The notes under the pieces were generated by a model, which was not told where the DNA came from, made no database searches, and worked only from the letters and a program-made list of their open reading frames with translations. DNA of 64,000 bases, taken from assembly GCF_023016805.1 (NCBI RefSeq), contig NZ_JALKCH010000015.1, forward strand, positions 38,863-102,862, given 5' to 3'. Source of the stretch: Ancylobacter crimeensis. GTDB taxonomy: Bacteria; Pseudomonadota; Alphaproteobacteria; Rhizobiales; Xanthobacteraceae. The position numbers were made by a program, and so were the translations under genes. Below, piece after piece: positions 1-9,297 of the stretch (position 1 is its first letter; each line of letters opens with the position of its first letter).

Positions 1-131
1 GCATCGCCTCCGAAAAGCTGAACGTTCTCGGCCTGATGCCGCACCCGGAAAATCACGTGGACCCGCTCGTCGGCCCGACCGACGGACGGCCCCTGTTCGA
101 GAGCCTCGCAGGCGTGCTGGAGCGGGCCTGA
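1..131 (+). CDS. purQ: Phosphoribosylformylglycinamidine synthase subunit PurQ, 3' end only
   Basis: Only the last 42 codons and the stop are in the window; the frame starts at base 3. The residues MPHPEN followed by a [13 protein letters not shown] tail are the C-terminal end of the class I glutamine amidotransferase subunit of FGAM synthase; the His and Glu of HPE complete its Cys-His-Glu triad. PurQ supplies ammonia from glutamine to PurL in step 4 of de novo purine synthesis. purL follows after 61 bases on the same strand, which supports the call. Confidence 0.9.
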   Translation, partial: IASEKLNVLGLMPHPENHVDPLVGPTDGRPLFESLAGVLERA

Positions 132-192
132 CCGGCGCTCTGCGCCCCGGCCCCTCCCCGTCCCCGAGCCCAACCTTGATGATGGCGGTCGC

Positions 193-2403
193 ATGATCCC
201 CAACGAACCGAAGATCACGCCGGAACTCGTTGCCGAGCACGGCCTCAAGCCGGATGAGTATGAGCGCATCCTGAAGCTCATCGGCCGCGAGCCGAGCTTC
301 ACCGAGCTCGGCATCTTCTCGGCGATGTGGAACGAGCACTGCTCCTACAAGTCCTCGCGCCTGCACCTCAAGGGCCTGCCGACCAAGGCGCCCTGGGTGA
401 TCCAGGGGCCGGGCGAGAATGCCGGCGTCATCGACATCGGCAACGGGCTGGCCGCCGTCTTCAAGATGGAGAGCCACAACCATCCGTCCTATATCGAGCC
501 GCACCAGGGCGCGGGCACCGGCGTCGGCGGCATCCTGCGCGACGTCTTCACCATGGGGGCCCGCCCGATCGCGGCGCTGAACGCGCTGCGCTTCGGCGAC
601 CCGACCCACCCGCGCACCCGGCATTTGGTGGCGGGCGTGGTCTCGGGCATCGGTGGCTACGGCAACTCCTTCGGCGTGCCGACGGTGGGCGGGCTCGTGG
701 GCTTCCACACCCGCTATGACGGCAACTGCCTCGTGAACGCGATGGCGGTGGGCCTCGCGGAAGCGGACAAGATCTTCTACGCGGCGGCGACCGGCGTCGG
801 CCTGCCGGTGGTCTATCTCGGCTCCAAGACCGGGCGCGACGGCATTCACGGCGCAACCATGGCCTCGGCCGAATTCGGCGAGGGTGCGGAGGAGAAGCGC
901 CCGACCGTGCAGGTCGGCGATCCCTTCGCCGAGAAGCTGCTGCTGGAAGCCTGCCTCGAGATCATGGAAGCGGGCTGCGTCGTCTCCATCCAGGACATGG
1001 GCGCGGCAGGGCTCACCTGCTCGGCGGTCGAGATGGGCGCCAAGGGCGATCTCGGCATCGAGTTGAACCTCGACAACGTGCCCTGCCGCGAGGCCGGCAT
1101 GAGCGCTTACGAGATGATGCTCTCCGAGAGCCAGGAGCGCATGCTCATGGTGATCGCGCCGGGCAAGGAAGATGAGGCCGAGGCGATCTTCCGCAAATGG
1201 GGGCTCGACTTCGCCATCGTCGGCTACACCACCGACACGCTGCGCTTCGTGGTGAAGCACAAGGGCGAGACCGTCGCCGACCTGCCGATCAAGGAACTGG
1301 GCGACGAGGCTCCGCTCTATGACCGGCCCTGGGTCGAGACGCCCAAGCAGGCCCCGATCGACCCCGCGAGCCTTGAGGTGAACCACACCATCCCCGGTAT
1401 TCTGGAACGGCTGATCGGCTCGCCCGACTTCGCCTCCAAGCGCTGGATCTGGGAGCAGTACGACCACCTCATCCTCAACAACACCGTGCAGCGCCCCGGC
1501 GGCGACGCGGCGGTGGTGCGGGTGAACGAGGGGCCCAAGGCACTCGCCATGACCACCGACGTGACCCCGCGCTATTGCGAGGCGGACCCGTTCGAGGGCG
1601 GCAAGCAGGCGGTGGCGGAAGCCTGGCGTAATCTGGTAGCCGTCGGCGCCAAACCTCTGGCGTTGACCGACAATCTGAACTTCGGCAATCCCGAGAAGCC
1701 GGAGATCATGGGCCAGCTCGTCGGCTGCCTGAAGGGCATCGCGGAAGCGGCGAAGGCGCTCGACTTCCCGGTCGTGTCCGGCAATGTCAGCCTCTACAAC
1801 GAGACTTTCGGCCGCGCCATCCTGCCGACCCCGACCATCGGCGGCGTGGGCGTGCTGGACGACGTGTCGAAGACCATCAGCCTCGCCTTCGAGAATGCCG
1901 GCGAGGCCATCCTGCTGATCGGCGAGACCAAGGGCTGGCTCGGCCAGTCCGCCTTCCTCGCCGAAATCCTCGACCGCGAGGACGGCGCCCCGCCGCCGGT
2001 CGACCTCGCCGCGGAGCGCCGCAATGGCGATTTCGTCCGCAGCCTGATCGAGGAAGGGCTGGTCACCGCGGTGCATGACGTATCCGACGGCGGCCTGCTG
2101 GTCGCCATCGCGGAAATGGCGCTGGCCTCCGGCATCGGCGCCAACCTGCTGGCCCCGCCCGCCGGCGTCTCGCCGCTGGGCTGGTGGTTCGGCGAGGACC
2201 AGGCGCGTTATGTCATCACCTGCGGCAATCCGAAGAACGGCATCCTGAAGCGGGCCGAGGAAGCCGGCGTCCCGATCCAGAAGATCGGCGCCACGGGCGG
2301 CGACCGCATCACCGTGCCGGGCGAGCGACCCATGCCGGTGGACGCCCTGCGCGAGCGCAACGAAGCCTGGCTGCCCATCTATATGGGCGCGGGCCTTATC
2401 TGA
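193..2403 (+). CDS. purL: Phosphoribosylformylglycinamidine synthase subunit PurL
   Basis: The 736-residue product has the length of the small bacterial PurL that works with separate PurQ and PurS subunits. It converts FGAR to FGAM using ATP and ammonia from PurQ. Family motifs are visible: [10 protein letters not shown] at residues 47-56, ESHNHPS at 93-99 and [12 protein letters not shown] at 107-118, with the duplicated AIRS-like half following (GGDAAVVR near 435, SGNVSLYN near 530). The ATG is preceded by a weak ribosome site, but the protein starts where the family normally does. It lies directly behind purQ and 12 bases ahead of a BolA-family gene, so purQ-purL-bolA may share a transcript. 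Confidence 0.97.
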   Translation: MIPNEPKITPELVAEHGLKPDEYERILKLIGREPSFTELGIFSAMWNEHCSYKSSRLHLKGLPTKAPWVIQGPGENAGVIDIGNGLAAVFKMESHNHPSYIEPHQGAGTGVGGILRDVFTMGARPIAALNALRFGDPTHPRTRHLVAGVVSGIGGYGNSFGVPTVGGLVGFHTRYDGNCLVNAMAVGLAEADKIFYAAATGVGLPVVYLGSKTGRDGIHGATMASAEFGEGAEEKRPTVQVGDPFAEKLLLEACLEIMEAGCVVSIQDMGAAGLTCSAVEMGAKGDLGIELNLDNVPCREAGMSAYEMMLSESQERMLMVIAPGKEDEAEAIFRKWGLDFAIVGYTTDTLRFVVKHKGETVADLPIKELGDEAPLYDRPWVETPKQAPIDPASLEVNHTIPGILERLIGSPDFASKRWIWEQYDHLILNNTVQRPGGDAAVVRVNEGPKALAMTTDVTPRYCEADPFEGGKQAVAEAWRNLVAVGAKPLALTDNLNFGNPEKPEIMGQLVGCLKGIAEAAKALDFPVVSGNVSLYNETFGRAILPTPTIGGVGVLDDVSKTISLAFENAGEAILLIGETKGWLGQSAFLAEILDREDGAPPPVDLAAERRNGDFVRSLIEEGLVTAVHDVSDGGLLVAIAEMALASGIGANLLAPPAGVSPLGWWFGEDQARYVITCGNPKNGILKRAEEAGVPIQKIGATGGDRITVPGERPMPVDALRERNEAWLPIYMGAGLI

Positions 2404-2415
2404 GGGGCTGACGCC

Positions 2416-2652
2416 ATGGCGATGGAAGCAACAGAGATCGAGCGCCTCATCCGGCAGGGCCTGCCGGACGCGCAGGTCATCATCCGCGACCTCGCGGGCG
2501 ACGGCAACCACTACCACGCGACCGTCGTGAGCGAGGTGTTTCGCGGCAAGTCGCGGGTGCAGCAGCATCAGCTAGTCTACAAGGCGATCGGCGAGCAGAT
2601 GGGCGGCGTGCTCCACGCGCTCGCTCTGCAGACCGAGGTGCCGAAGGACTGA
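2416..2652 (+). CDS. BolA-family protein (short, YrbA/IbaG-like)
   Basis: This 78-residue protein has the BolA class II KH-like fold signature, with the FRGKSRVQQHQLVY segment around residues 45-58 and a conserved His in the HYHATVVS stretch. Short BolA proteins bind a [2Fe-2S] cluster together with a monothiol CGFS glutaredoxin and take part in iron-sulfur trafficking; some also bind DNA. The neighbour two steps on is exactly such a glutaredoxin (2808-3146), the usual alphaproteobacterial pairing. A GAGGGG ribosome site lies 7 bases before the ATG. The pairing with grxD is seen; a joint Fe-S role is inferred from the families. Confidence 0.9.
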   Translation: MAMEATEIERLIRQGLPDAQVIIRDLAGDGNHYHATVVSEVFRGKSRVQQHQLVYKAIGEQMGGVLHALALQTEVPKD

Positions 2653-2675
2653 GTGCCGACGGGTATCGGAGGACG

Positions 2676-2702
2676 AGCCGGGCCGCGACAGCGCGCCCGG
2701 CT
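2676..2702 (+). terminator. Possible terminator after the BolA-family gene
   Basis: The 8-base stem AGCCGGGC / GCCCGGCT encloses an 11-base loop and is followed by TCGTTTAT. It sits 23 bases after the bolA stop and about 100 bases before grxD. The T-tract is imperfect, so it may be only partial. Confidence 0.5.
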
Positions 2703-2807
2703 TCGTTTATATCTGCGCCCAAGGGTTGAATGGCGCGCTGCGCGCCATCACTTACGTCACGGACAACAGCGGCCTCCCGGCGGAGGCGTGAGACGGGTGA
2801 GCGTCAC

Positions 2808-3146
2808 ATGAGCATTCAGGATTTCATCGACTCCCAGGTGAAGAGCAACGACGTCGTCGTCTTCATGAAGGGCACTCCGCAATTTCCCATGTGCGGTTTC
2901 TCCGGCCAGGTCGCACAGATCCTGAACCATCTCGGCGTCGATTATAAGGGCATCAACGTGCTCGATTCCGACGAGATCCGGCAGGGTATCAAGGACTACA
3001 CCAACTGGCCGACCATTCCGCAGATCTTCGTGAAGGGCGAGTTCATCGGTGGCTGCGACATCGTCCGCGAGATGTTCCAGGCCGGCGAACTGCAGACCCT
3101 GCTGGAAGAAAAAGGTGTGCCGGTGATGGGCCGCGCCACGGCGTGA
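2808..3146 (+). CDS. grxD: Monothiol glutaredoxin, Grx4/GrxD family
   Basis: The 112-residue protein carries the CGFS active site (PMCGFSGQ, residues 29-36) that defines monothiol glutaredoxins, followed by the WPTIPQIF cis-proline segment and the GGCDI glutathione-binding turn. These proteins hold a glutathione-ligated [2Fe-2S] cluster and transfer it, often as a heterodimer with BolA. The open frame extends 26 codons further upstream, but that stretch is Arg-rich and unlike the family, so the start at MSIQDF is preferred. The BolA-family gene lies immediately upstream. Confidence 0.96.
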   Translation: MSIQDFIDSQVKSNDVVVFMKGTPQFPMCGFSGQVAQILNHLGVDYKGINVLDSDEIRQGIKDYTNWPTIPQIFVKGEFIGGCDIVREMFQAGELQTLLEEKGVPVMGRATA

Positions 3147-3171
3147 TCTCAGGCAACGGCAAGGCTGAAGG

Positions 3172-3200
3172 CGGGGCGCATGAGCGCCCCGTTTTCGTTT
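3172..3200 (+). terminator. Rho-independent terminator after grxD
   Basis: Perfect 8-base stem CGGGGCGC / GCGCCCCG with ATGA loop, followed directly by TTTTCGTTT. It lies 25 bases past the grxD stop. Confidence 0.8.
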
Positions 3201-3248
3201 CGGCACCCTGCCGCCACGCCTTGCCCTCACTGACAGAGGAGAAACCCC

Positions 3249-3638
3249 GTGCCGAAGACCTCCGCCACCGCGCCGGACAAGGTCAGCCGCCTGATCGACG
3301 CACGCATCGCGGAACTCTCCGACTGGCGCGGCACAATGCTCGCTCAGGTGCGCACGCTCATCCGCAAGGTGGACCCCGGCGTGGTGGAGGAATGGAAGTG
3401 GCGCGACGTGCCCACCTGGTCGCACAAGGGAATTCTCTGCACTGGCGAGACCTATAGAAGCGTGGTGAAGCTGACTTTCGCCAAGGGTGCCCGTCTGGCG
3501 GATCCGCATGGCCTGTTCAATGCCAGCCTCGATGGCCGTGTGCGGCGCGCCATCGACCTGCACGAAGGCGACACGCTGGATGCGCAGGCGTTCACCGCCC
3601 TGGTCCGTGCCGCGATCGCCCTGAACGACAGCGCCTGA
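3249..3638 (+). CDS. DUF1801 domain protein
   Basis: The 129-residue protein matches the DUF1801 pattern: a helical start with RIAELSDWRGTMLAQVR, then a VEEWKWRDVPTW segment and a KGILCTGETY turn, ending in a short helical tail. Members are small cytosolic proteins of the YdhG-like fold without an established biochemical role. The start is GTG, chosen because an AGAGGAGAA ribosome site lies just ahead of it. It stands alone between the grxD terminator and a bidirectional terminator facing rpsD. Confidence 0.8.
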   Translation: MPKTSATAPDKVSRLIDARIAELSDWRGTMLAQVRTLIRKVDPGVVEEWKWRDVPTWSHKGILCTGETYRSVVKLTFAKGARLADPHGLFNASLDGRVRRAIDLHEGDTLDAQAFTALVRAAIALNDSA

Positions 3639-3664
3639 GCGCGCATTGCTTCGCTCCTGCCCAA

Positions 3665-3694
3665 CAAAAAAGCCGCCCCGAAGGGCGGCTTTTC
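3665..3694. terminator. Bidirectional terminator between the DUF1801 gene and rpsD
   Basis: The stem AGCCGCCC / GGGCGGCT with CGAA loop has an A-tract on the left and a T-tract on the right, so it can end transcription from both converging genes. Confidence 0.85.
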
Positions 3695-3715
3695 CGTGGG
3701 TCCGAAGACCGGAAA

Positions 3716-4333
3716 TCAGCGCGAGTAATACTCGACGACGAGGTTCGGCTCCATCACGACCGGATAGGGCACCTCGTTCAGCTCCGGCACGCGGGCGAAC
3801 TTGGCGGTCAGCTTGGAGTGATCGACCTCGAGATAGTCCGGAACATCGCGCTCGCCGGAGGCGACCGCTTCCAAAACCAGCGCGAGCTGCTTGGAGGCGT
3901 CCTTCACCTCGATCACGTCGCCGATCTTCACCTGATAGCTCGGGATGTTGACGCGGCGGCCGTTCACCTTCACGTGGCCATGGCTCACGAACTGGCGGGC
4001 GGCGAACACGGTGGGGACGAATTTGGCGCGGTAGACGACCGCATCGAGGCGACGCTCGAGCAGGCCGATCAGCTGGGCGCCGGTGTCACCCTTCAGGCGG
4101 GCGGCTTCGACATAGGTGGCGTAGAACTGCTTCTCGCCGACCGAGCCGTAATAGCCCTTCAGCTTCTGCTTGGCGCGCAGCTGCACGCCGAAGTCGGAAA
4201 GCTTGCCCTTGCGGCGCTGACCATGCTGGCCGGGGCCGTATTCACGCTTGTTGATCGGGCTCTTTGCACGACCCCAGATGTTCTCGCCCATGCGGCGATC
4301 GAGTTTGTGCTTGGCCGAAATGCGCTTGCTCAT
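3716..4333 (-). CDS. rpsD: 30S ribosomal protein S4
   Basis: The 205-residue product begins [14 protein letters not shown] and contains the S4 RNA-binding module ([13 protein letters not shown] through [16 protein letters not shown], about residues 92-135). S4 nucleates assembly of the 16S rRNA 5' domain. The N-terminus lacks a zinc-binding Cys cluster, so this is the C-minus form. In enterobacteria S4 lies in the alpha operon; here it is a single-gene unit, as is usual in alphaproteobacteria. An AGAGGA ribosome site is seen. A leader of roughly 150 bases runs from the candidate promoter at 4489-4517 to the start. Confidence 0.98.
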   Translation of the reverse strand: MSKRISAKHKLDRRMGENIWGRAKSPINKREYGPGQHGQRRKGKLSDFGVQLRAKQKLKGYYGSVGEKQFYATYVEAARLKGDTGAQLIGLLERRLDAVVYRAKFVPTVFAARQFVSHGHVKVNGRRVNIPSYQVKIGDVIEVKDASKQLALVLEAVASGERDVPDYLEVDHSKLTAKFARVPELNEVPYPVVMEPNLVVEYYSR

Positions 4334-4488
4334 TGCGCTGGTCCTCTTCGCATAGGTTGCGGATTGGATCGCGCCCCCTCCTGTGCCCTCCTCAAGAGGG
4401 CCGACAGATCGTGCTCGAACGCGCCGGGCACGGTCACGGGTGCGTGAAACATCTTCGCCGGACGTGCGAGCGCCCGGCGAGGTGTGGG

Positions 4489-4517
4489 TGCATAGGCGGA
4501 AAGCGGCTGGAGGTCAA
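4489..4517 (-). promoter_or_regulatory. Candidate housekeeping promoter for rpsD
   Basis: On the - strand TTGACC is followed after 17 bases by TATGCA. The -35 box is good and the -10 box mediocre. It lies between the transglycosylase stop and rpsD and is the only well-spaced pair I noticed there. Confidence 0.4.
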
Positions 4518-4542
4518 GGGCGCGCGCCTCGGCACCTGCCTT

Positions 4543-5811
4543 CTAGCGTCCTTTGCGGAGCGCTTCCAGCACGTCCAGCCCCGCATAGCCGTCGGCCGGG
4601 GCGAGGCCGGCCTTCTGCTGAAAGTCGCGCACCGCCTTCATGGTGAGGTTGCCGACCCGCCCGTCGGTGCCGCCGGTGTCGAAGCCGGCCGCCGTGAGGC
4701 GCTTCTGTACCTCCTGCACCTCCGGCAGCGTCAGCGGCCGCTCTCCGCCGGGAAAGGGCGTGACGAAGGGCTTCTCGCCCAGCACCCGGTCGCCGAGATG
4801 GCACACGGCGAGCGCATAGTTCATCGAAGGGTTGTAGGACTTCACCGCATAGAAGTTCTTCGTCAGCAGGAAGGCGGGTCCCTCCGGACCGACCGGCGCC
4901 CATAGCCGCGCGACCGCCTTGGGATAGGCGAATCGTCCCCCGCCCGCCGGCTTGATCCCCTGCTTCGCCCACGTTTCGACCGGCTTGCTGGTGCGCTCGT
5001 CGGCAAGGCCCGCGGGCAGCCCTGCCATCGTCACCTCGAATCCCCAGGGCAGGTCGCGCTGATAGCCGCCGCGCTTGAGGAGATAGCGCGACGTGCCGGC
5101 AAGCGCGTCGCCGATCTCATAGGGGGAAATGCGGCCGTCGCCGTCATAATCGGTGCCGAGATTGAGCCAGACCTCGGGCATCCACTGGGTGTGGCCCATC
5201 GCGCCCGCCCAGGAGCCCAGCATCTCGTCCGGCGTGCCCCAGCCGCGCTGCACGATGAGCAGGGCGTTGATGAGCTCGGTCTGCCAGTAGGCCTGCCGGC
5301 GCGGCTCGCCCCAGGCCAGCGCGGCGAGCGAGTTGAAGACGGGTTTCATGTGATCCGGATCGGTGACCAGCTCGCCGAAGGCCGTCTCCATGCCCCACAG
5401 CCCGAGGAGGATGTCCGGCGCGACGCCGAAATCGGCCTCCAGCTTCTTCAGCAGCCGGGCATTCGCCTTATAGGCCGCCACGCCGGTCCGGATGCGCCAG
5501 TCCGAGATGCGGCGGTTGAGATACTGCCAGAGCTGTTCGCGGAACTCCGGCTGCGCGCTGTCGCGGGCATAGACCGAGGTGTCCGGCACGATCCGGCTCA
5601 TCACCCGGTCATAGACGGCATCCGACACCCCACGCGCCCGCGCCTTGTCGCGAAAGGAGGCGACGAAAGCCGGGAAGCCCTGCCGCGCCGCCTCGGCCTC
5701 GACGGCGCCCGGCCCGATGCCCAGCGTCGCCAGCGCGACGGTGGCGCCGAGGCCGACCAGCAGCCGGCGACGGTCGGGCCATTCGATGAAAGGACTTTCG
5801 CTCCGCCGCAC
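4543..5811 (-). CDS. Lytic murein transglycosylase, MltB/GH103 type with peptidoglycan-binding domain
   Basis: The 422-residue protein has the SLT_2/GH103 catalytic domain at about residues 45-340, including GLWGMETAFGEL with the catalytic Glu and the GAMGHTQWMP block. A peptidoglycan-binding domain 1 follows at the C-terminus (LPEVQEVQKRLTAAGFDTGG to the end). Such enzymes cleave the MurNAc-GlcNAc bond to 1,6-anhydro products in the periplasm. The N-terminus has DRRRLLVGLGA and a hydrophobic run ending in VEAEA, a signal peptide resembling a Tat signal. I chose the GTG start because AGGAG precedes it at good spacing; a TTG at 5874 would add 21 residues. Confidence 0.9.
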   Translation of the reverse strand: MRRSESPFIEWPDRRRLLVGLGATVALATLGIGPGAVEAEAARQGFPAFVASFRDKARARGVSDAVYDRVMSRIVPDTSVYARDSAQPEFREQLWQYLNRRISDWRIRTGVAAYKANARLLKKLEADFGVAPDILLGLWGMETAFGELVTDPDHMKPVFNSLAALAWGEPRRQAYWQTELINALLIVQRGWGTPDEMLGSWAGAMGHTQWMPEVWLNLGTDYDGDGRISPYEIGDALAGTSRYLLKRGGYQRDLPWGFEVTMAGLPAGLADERTSKPVETWAKQGIKPAGGGRFAYPKAVARLWAPVGPEGPAFLLTKNFYAVKSYNPSMNYALAVCHLGDRVLGEKPFVTPFPGGERPLTLPEVQEVQKRLTAAGFDTGGTDGRVGNLTMKAVRDFQQKAGLAPADGYAGLDVLEALRKGR

Positions 5812-5927
5812 CTGCCGCTCCTGCTCGTCACGCGCCGCCGATAGCGACGCAGCGTCACCGCGCGATCTTGGCAAGGCGAAGATGGCCCCGGCAAGGCCCC
5901 GCGAGGCGACGTGCGTTCAGGATGTCG

Positions 5928-6758
5928 TCAGACGCTCGCGACGAGCGGGGCCAGATCGAGCAGGTCGTTCGCCTGCGCCGGGGCGCCGGCCAGCGCCTCC
6001 ACCAGCGCCTGGTCGAAGGGCGTGCCGGTCGCGACCAGCGTGAGGGGCTCTGGCTGGAAGCGCTGCGGCGCTGGTCCCAGAAGCGAGCCGAGGCGGCGGG
6101 CGATAGCGGGCGCGGGATCGACCCAGCGCACCGGCCATGGCGCGAGTCGCTGGAGGCGATCGAGCAGCAGCGGGTAATGGGTGCAGGCTAGCACCACCGT
6201 ATCGGTGCGGCGCCCCCCCGCCTCCACGAAAACCGGAACGATCTCGGCGGCGATGTCGGCATCCGGCACGGCGCCTCCGGCCATCGCCTGCTCGGCGAGG
6301 CTGGCGAGGCGCTGGCTGCCGACGAGAGTGACCGCGCAGCCATGGCCGAATTCGCGGATCAATGCCTGCGTATAGTCCCGCTTCACCGTGCCGGGCGTGG
6401 CCAGCACGCTGACGAGGCCGGAGGCGGAATGCTCGCAGGCCGGCTTCACCGCCGGCACCGTGCCGACGAAGGGAATCGCGTGGCGCGCGCGCAAGGCGGG
6501 CAGCACGACGGTGGAGATGGTGTTGCAGGCGATGACCACCGCATCGGGCCGGTAGCGCGCGATGAGCGCATCCATGACCGCCAGCACCCGCGCCAGCACG
6601 GTTGCCTCGTCCAGCCGGCCATAGGGAAAGGCCGCATCGTCGGCCGCGTAGACGTAGCGGGCATCCGGCCGTACCCGCTTCAGCTCCCGGAACACCGAGA
6701 GCCCGCCGAGGCCGGAATCGAACACCAGAACGGTCGGTGCGCGTGTGCTGTCTGACAT
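5928..6758 (-). CDS. murI: Glutamate racemase
   Basis: The 276-residue product interconverts L- and D-glutamate for peptidoglycan synthesis. Both catalytic cysteines are visible in their motifs, ACNT in the N-terminal half and ACTHYPLL in the C-terminal half, together with the N-terminal FDSGLGGLSV block carrying the Asp and Ser of the active site. The frame stays open far upstream to 7256, but that part is antisense-like and overlaps the methyltransferase gene on the same strand; the start MSDSTRAP immediately before the first beta strand fits the family length. It follows a TrmJ-like gene after 163 bases. Confidence 0.95.
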   Translation of the reverse strand: MSDSTRAPTVLVFDSGLGGLSVFRELKRVRPDARYVYAADDAAFPYGRLDEATVLARVLAVMDALIARYRPDAVVIACNTISTVVLPALRARHAIPFVGTVPAVKPACEHSASGLVSVLATPGTVKRDYTQALIREFGHGCAVTLVGSQRLASLAEQAMAGGAVPDADIAAEIVPVFVEAGGRRTDTVVLACTHYPLLLDRLQRLAPWPVRWVDPAPAIARRLGSLLGPAPQRFQPEPLTLVATGTPFDQALVEALAGAPAQANDLLDLAPLVASV

Positions 6759-6921
6759 GGCGGCCGGGAAGGCGACGGTGCGCATCGGACTGCCGGCTCG
6801 GGTGAGCCCCGCCGTCATGCTGCAGGGGTGAGTCTCGATCGACATGGTCTTCGCCCTTCTAGCAGGCGGCATTGTGGCCATACGCGGTGAAGAAAGCGTT
6901 GATGCCGCGGCGGGCAGCCTC

Positions 6922-7758
6922 TCACTCGCGAGGCTCGCTTTCCCCCTTCTTCGCCGCGCGCGCGGCCTTCGCGGCGGACTGGCGGCCCTGGCGCCCTTCC
7001 CGCCCCTCCGCGAGCGCGACCACCATGCCGTGCAGGGTTGCAAGATCCTGCCGCGTGAGGTTCTGCCGATGGAAGATGTTGCGGATGTTGCGGATGGTGG
7101 ACGGCTTCTTTTCCGGCGAGCGGAAGAAGCCGGCCGTCTCCAGTTCGCGCTCGATATGGTCGAAGAAGGCGAAGAGGTCCGCCCGGTCGGCCTGAAGCGA
7201 GCGATCCGGCGGGGCGAAGGGCAGCGCGCCATTGGAGGCGAGCTTGAACCACTCATAGCCCACCACCGCCACAGCCATGCCGAGATTAAGCGAGGCGAAG
7301 GCCGGGTTCACCGGCAGGGTGAGGATGGCGTCGGCCAGCGACACCTCTTCCGTATAGAGCCCGGTGCGCTCGCGCCCGAACAGGAACCCGACATCCTCGC
7401 CGGCGGCCAGCCGGCCCGCCGCCTCCCCCGCCATGACGTCGGCACCGAGGACAGGCTTCGCCATCCCGCGCTCCCGCGCCGTCGTGGCGGCGACGAATTG
7501 CAAGTCCGCAACGGCGGAGCGCACGTCGGGGAAGAGCCGGGCGCTGTCGAGGATGCGGTCGGCCCCGGAGGCGAAGGTCACCGCCTTCGGATTCGGCCAA
7601 CCTTCGCGCGGATTGACGAGCCGCAGCCGCGACAGGCCGAAATTGCCCATGGCCCGCACCGCCGAGCCGATATTCTCGCCGAGCTGCGGCTCGACCAGAA
7701 TGATGACCGGCCCGCCTTCGGTCCAGGGCTTCGTGCTGTCGGTTCCTGCGCCAGGCAT
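6922..7758 (-). CDS. SPOUT-type RNA 2'-O-methyltransferase, TrmJ/TrmH family
   Basis: The 278-residue protein has the three SpoU/TrmH knot motifs: [17 protein letters not shown] near residues 18-34, [10 protein letters not shown] in the middle, and [18 protein letters not shown] after it. This family transfers methyl from S-adenosylmethionine to ribose 2'-OH; the TrmJ group modifies position 32 of tRNAs. The C-terminal region after the knot is helical and ends in a Lys/Arg/Ala-rich tail. The start at MPGAGTDS was chosen because the upstream extension to 7965 is low-complexity Arg/Pro-rich and would overlap the icd promoter region. Divergent from icd with 277 bases between. Confidence 0.9.
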   Translation of the reverse strand: MPGAGTDSTKPWTEGGPVIILVEPQLGENIGSAVRAMGNFGLSRLRLVNPREGWPNPKAVTFASGADRILDSARLFPDVRSAVADLQFVAATTARERGMAKPVLGADVMAGEAAGRLAAGEDVGFLFGRERTGLYTEEVSLADAILTLPVNPAFASLNLGMAVAVVGYEWFKLASNGALPFAPPDRSLQADRADLFAFFDHIERELETAGFFRSPEKKPSTIRNIRNIFHRQNLTRQDLATLHGMVVALAEGREGRQGRQSAAKAARAAKKGESEPRE

Positions 7759-8035
7759 GTGTCGTCTCCGTTGGCGGCCCGTCATAACGGCAGGACCGCG
7801 ACTTGCGAAGCCCGGACCTCGATCGGGCGGAATGACGCAACGGCAAGTCCTGCGACGACACGACCGTGCGGTTGGGCGGAACGAACCATGCGAGCGGCGC
7901 GGATCTTGCGGGACGCTTCGGCCCGGCCGCGCTTTCCTGCGACGCGGTAGCGCGCTATCACCCACCCACCGGCGTCCGCCGCGCGGACGGACGCCGAGGC
8001 CCCATTACGATTCTGCTTCCGTGCGAGGTGACACC

Positions 8036-9247
8036 ATGGCGAAGATCAAGGTCGCAAATCCCGTCGTCGAACTCGACGGCGACGAGATGACCCGCATCAT
8101 CTGGCAGTACATCAAAGACAAGCTGATCCACCCCTATCTCGACATAGACCTCGAATATTACGACCTTAGCGTCGAAAACCGCGATGCGACCGCCGATCAG
8201 GTAACGATCGACGCCGCCGAAGCGATCAAGCGGGTCGGCGTCGGCGTGAAATGCGCCACTATCACGCCGGACGAAGCCCGCGTGAAGGAATTCAACCTGA
8301 AGAAGATGTGGCGTTCGCCCAACGGGACGATCCGCAACATCCTCGGGGGCGTGATCTTCCGCGAGCCGATCATCTGCAAGAACGTGCCGCGTCTCGTGCC
8401 GGGATGGACGCAGCCGATCATCGTCGGCCGCCACGCCTTCGGCGACCAGTACCGCGCCACCGACTTCAAGGTGCCCGGAAAGGGCAAGCTGACGATCAAG
8501 TTCGTCGGCGAAGACGGCACCACCATCGAGCACGATGTCTATGACTTCCCCGGCTCGGGCGTCGCCATGGCGATGTACAATATCGACGAGTCAATCATCG
8601 AGTTCGCGCGCGCCTCGCTGAATTACGGCCTGATGCGCAACTACCCTGTCTATCTCTCGACCAAGAACACGATCCTCAAGCAGTATGACGGTCGGTTCAA
8701 GGACATCTTCCAGCAGATCTACGATGCCGAATTCAAGGCCGAGTTCGAAAAACGGAAGATCTGGTACGAGCACCGCCTGATCGACGATATGGTCGCCTCC
8801 GCGCTCAAATGGTCCGGCGGTTATGTCTGGGCCTGCAAGAACTATGACGGCGACGTGCAGTCCGACATCGTGGCGCAGGGTTTCGGCTCACTCGGCCTCA
8901 TGACCTCGGTGCTGATGACGCCGGACGGCAAGACCGTGGAGGCCGAAGCCGCCCACGGCACCGTGACCCGGCACTACCGCGAGCACCAGAAGGGCAAGGA
9001 GACCTCCACCAACTCCATCGCCTCGATCTTCGCCTGGACCCGCGGCCTCTCCCACCGCGCCAAGCTCGACGACAATGCCGACCTCGCCGCCTTTGCCGCG
9101 ACGCTGGAAAAGGTGTGCATCGACACGGTCGAGAGCGGCTACATGACGAAGGACCTCGCACTCCTCGTCGGCGCCGACCAGAAGTGGCTCTCGACCACGG
9201 GCTTTCTCGACAAGATTTCCGAGAACCTGTCGAAGGCGCTGGCCTGA
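8036..9247 (+). CDS. icd: NADP-dependent isocitrate dehydrogenase, eukaryote-like (IDP) type
   Basis: The 403-residue protein begins [20 protein letters not shown], the start of the homodimeric eukaryote-type isocitrate dehydrogenase found in many alphaproteobacteria. SPNGTIRN (94-101) binds isocitrate and [13 protein letters not shown] (131-143) carries substrate-binding arginines. It oxidises isocitrate to 2-oxoglutarate in the TCA cycle with NADP. A GAGGTGA ribosome site precedes the ATG. The frame is open upstream, but that stretch is unlike any family member. A strong terminator follows. Confidence 0.97.
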   Translation: MAKIKVANPVVELDGDEMTRIIWQYIKDKLIHPYLDIDLEYYDLSVENRDATADQVTIDAAEAIKRVGVGVKCATITPDEARVKEFNLKKMWRSPNGTIRNILGGVIFREPIICKNVPRLVPGWTQPIIVGRHAFGDQYRATDFKVPGKGKLTIKFVGEDGTTIEHDVYDFPGSGVAMAMYNIDESIIEFARASLNYGLMRNYPVYLSTKNTILKQYDGRFKDIFQQIYDAEFKAEFEKRKIWYEHRLIDDMVASALKWSGGYVWACKNYDGDVQSDIVAQGFGSLGLMTSVLMTPDGKTVEAEAAHGTVTRHYREHQKGKETSTNSIASIFAWTRGLSHRAKLDDNADLAAFAATLEKVCIDTVESGYMTKDLALLVGADQKWLSTTGFLDKISENLSKALA

Positions 9248-9270
9248 ACATCGGCTGTCCGTGACAACGA

Positions 9271-9296
9271 AACGGCGGCCTGTGGGCCGCCGTTTT
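9271..9296. terminator. Bidirectional terminator between icd and the channel gene
   Basis: Ten-base perfect stem AACGGCGGCC / GGCCGCCGTT with a TGTG loop, followed by TTG on the right and flanked by A-rich sequence on the left. It sits between two converging genes. Confidence 0.85.
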
Positions 9297-9297
9297 G

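Noticed and set aside
6759..7256. N-terminal extension of the glutamate racemase frame.
   Set aside because: It overlaps the methyltransferase gene in another frame, is Ser/Arg/Pro-rich, and the racemase fold starts at MSDSTRAP.
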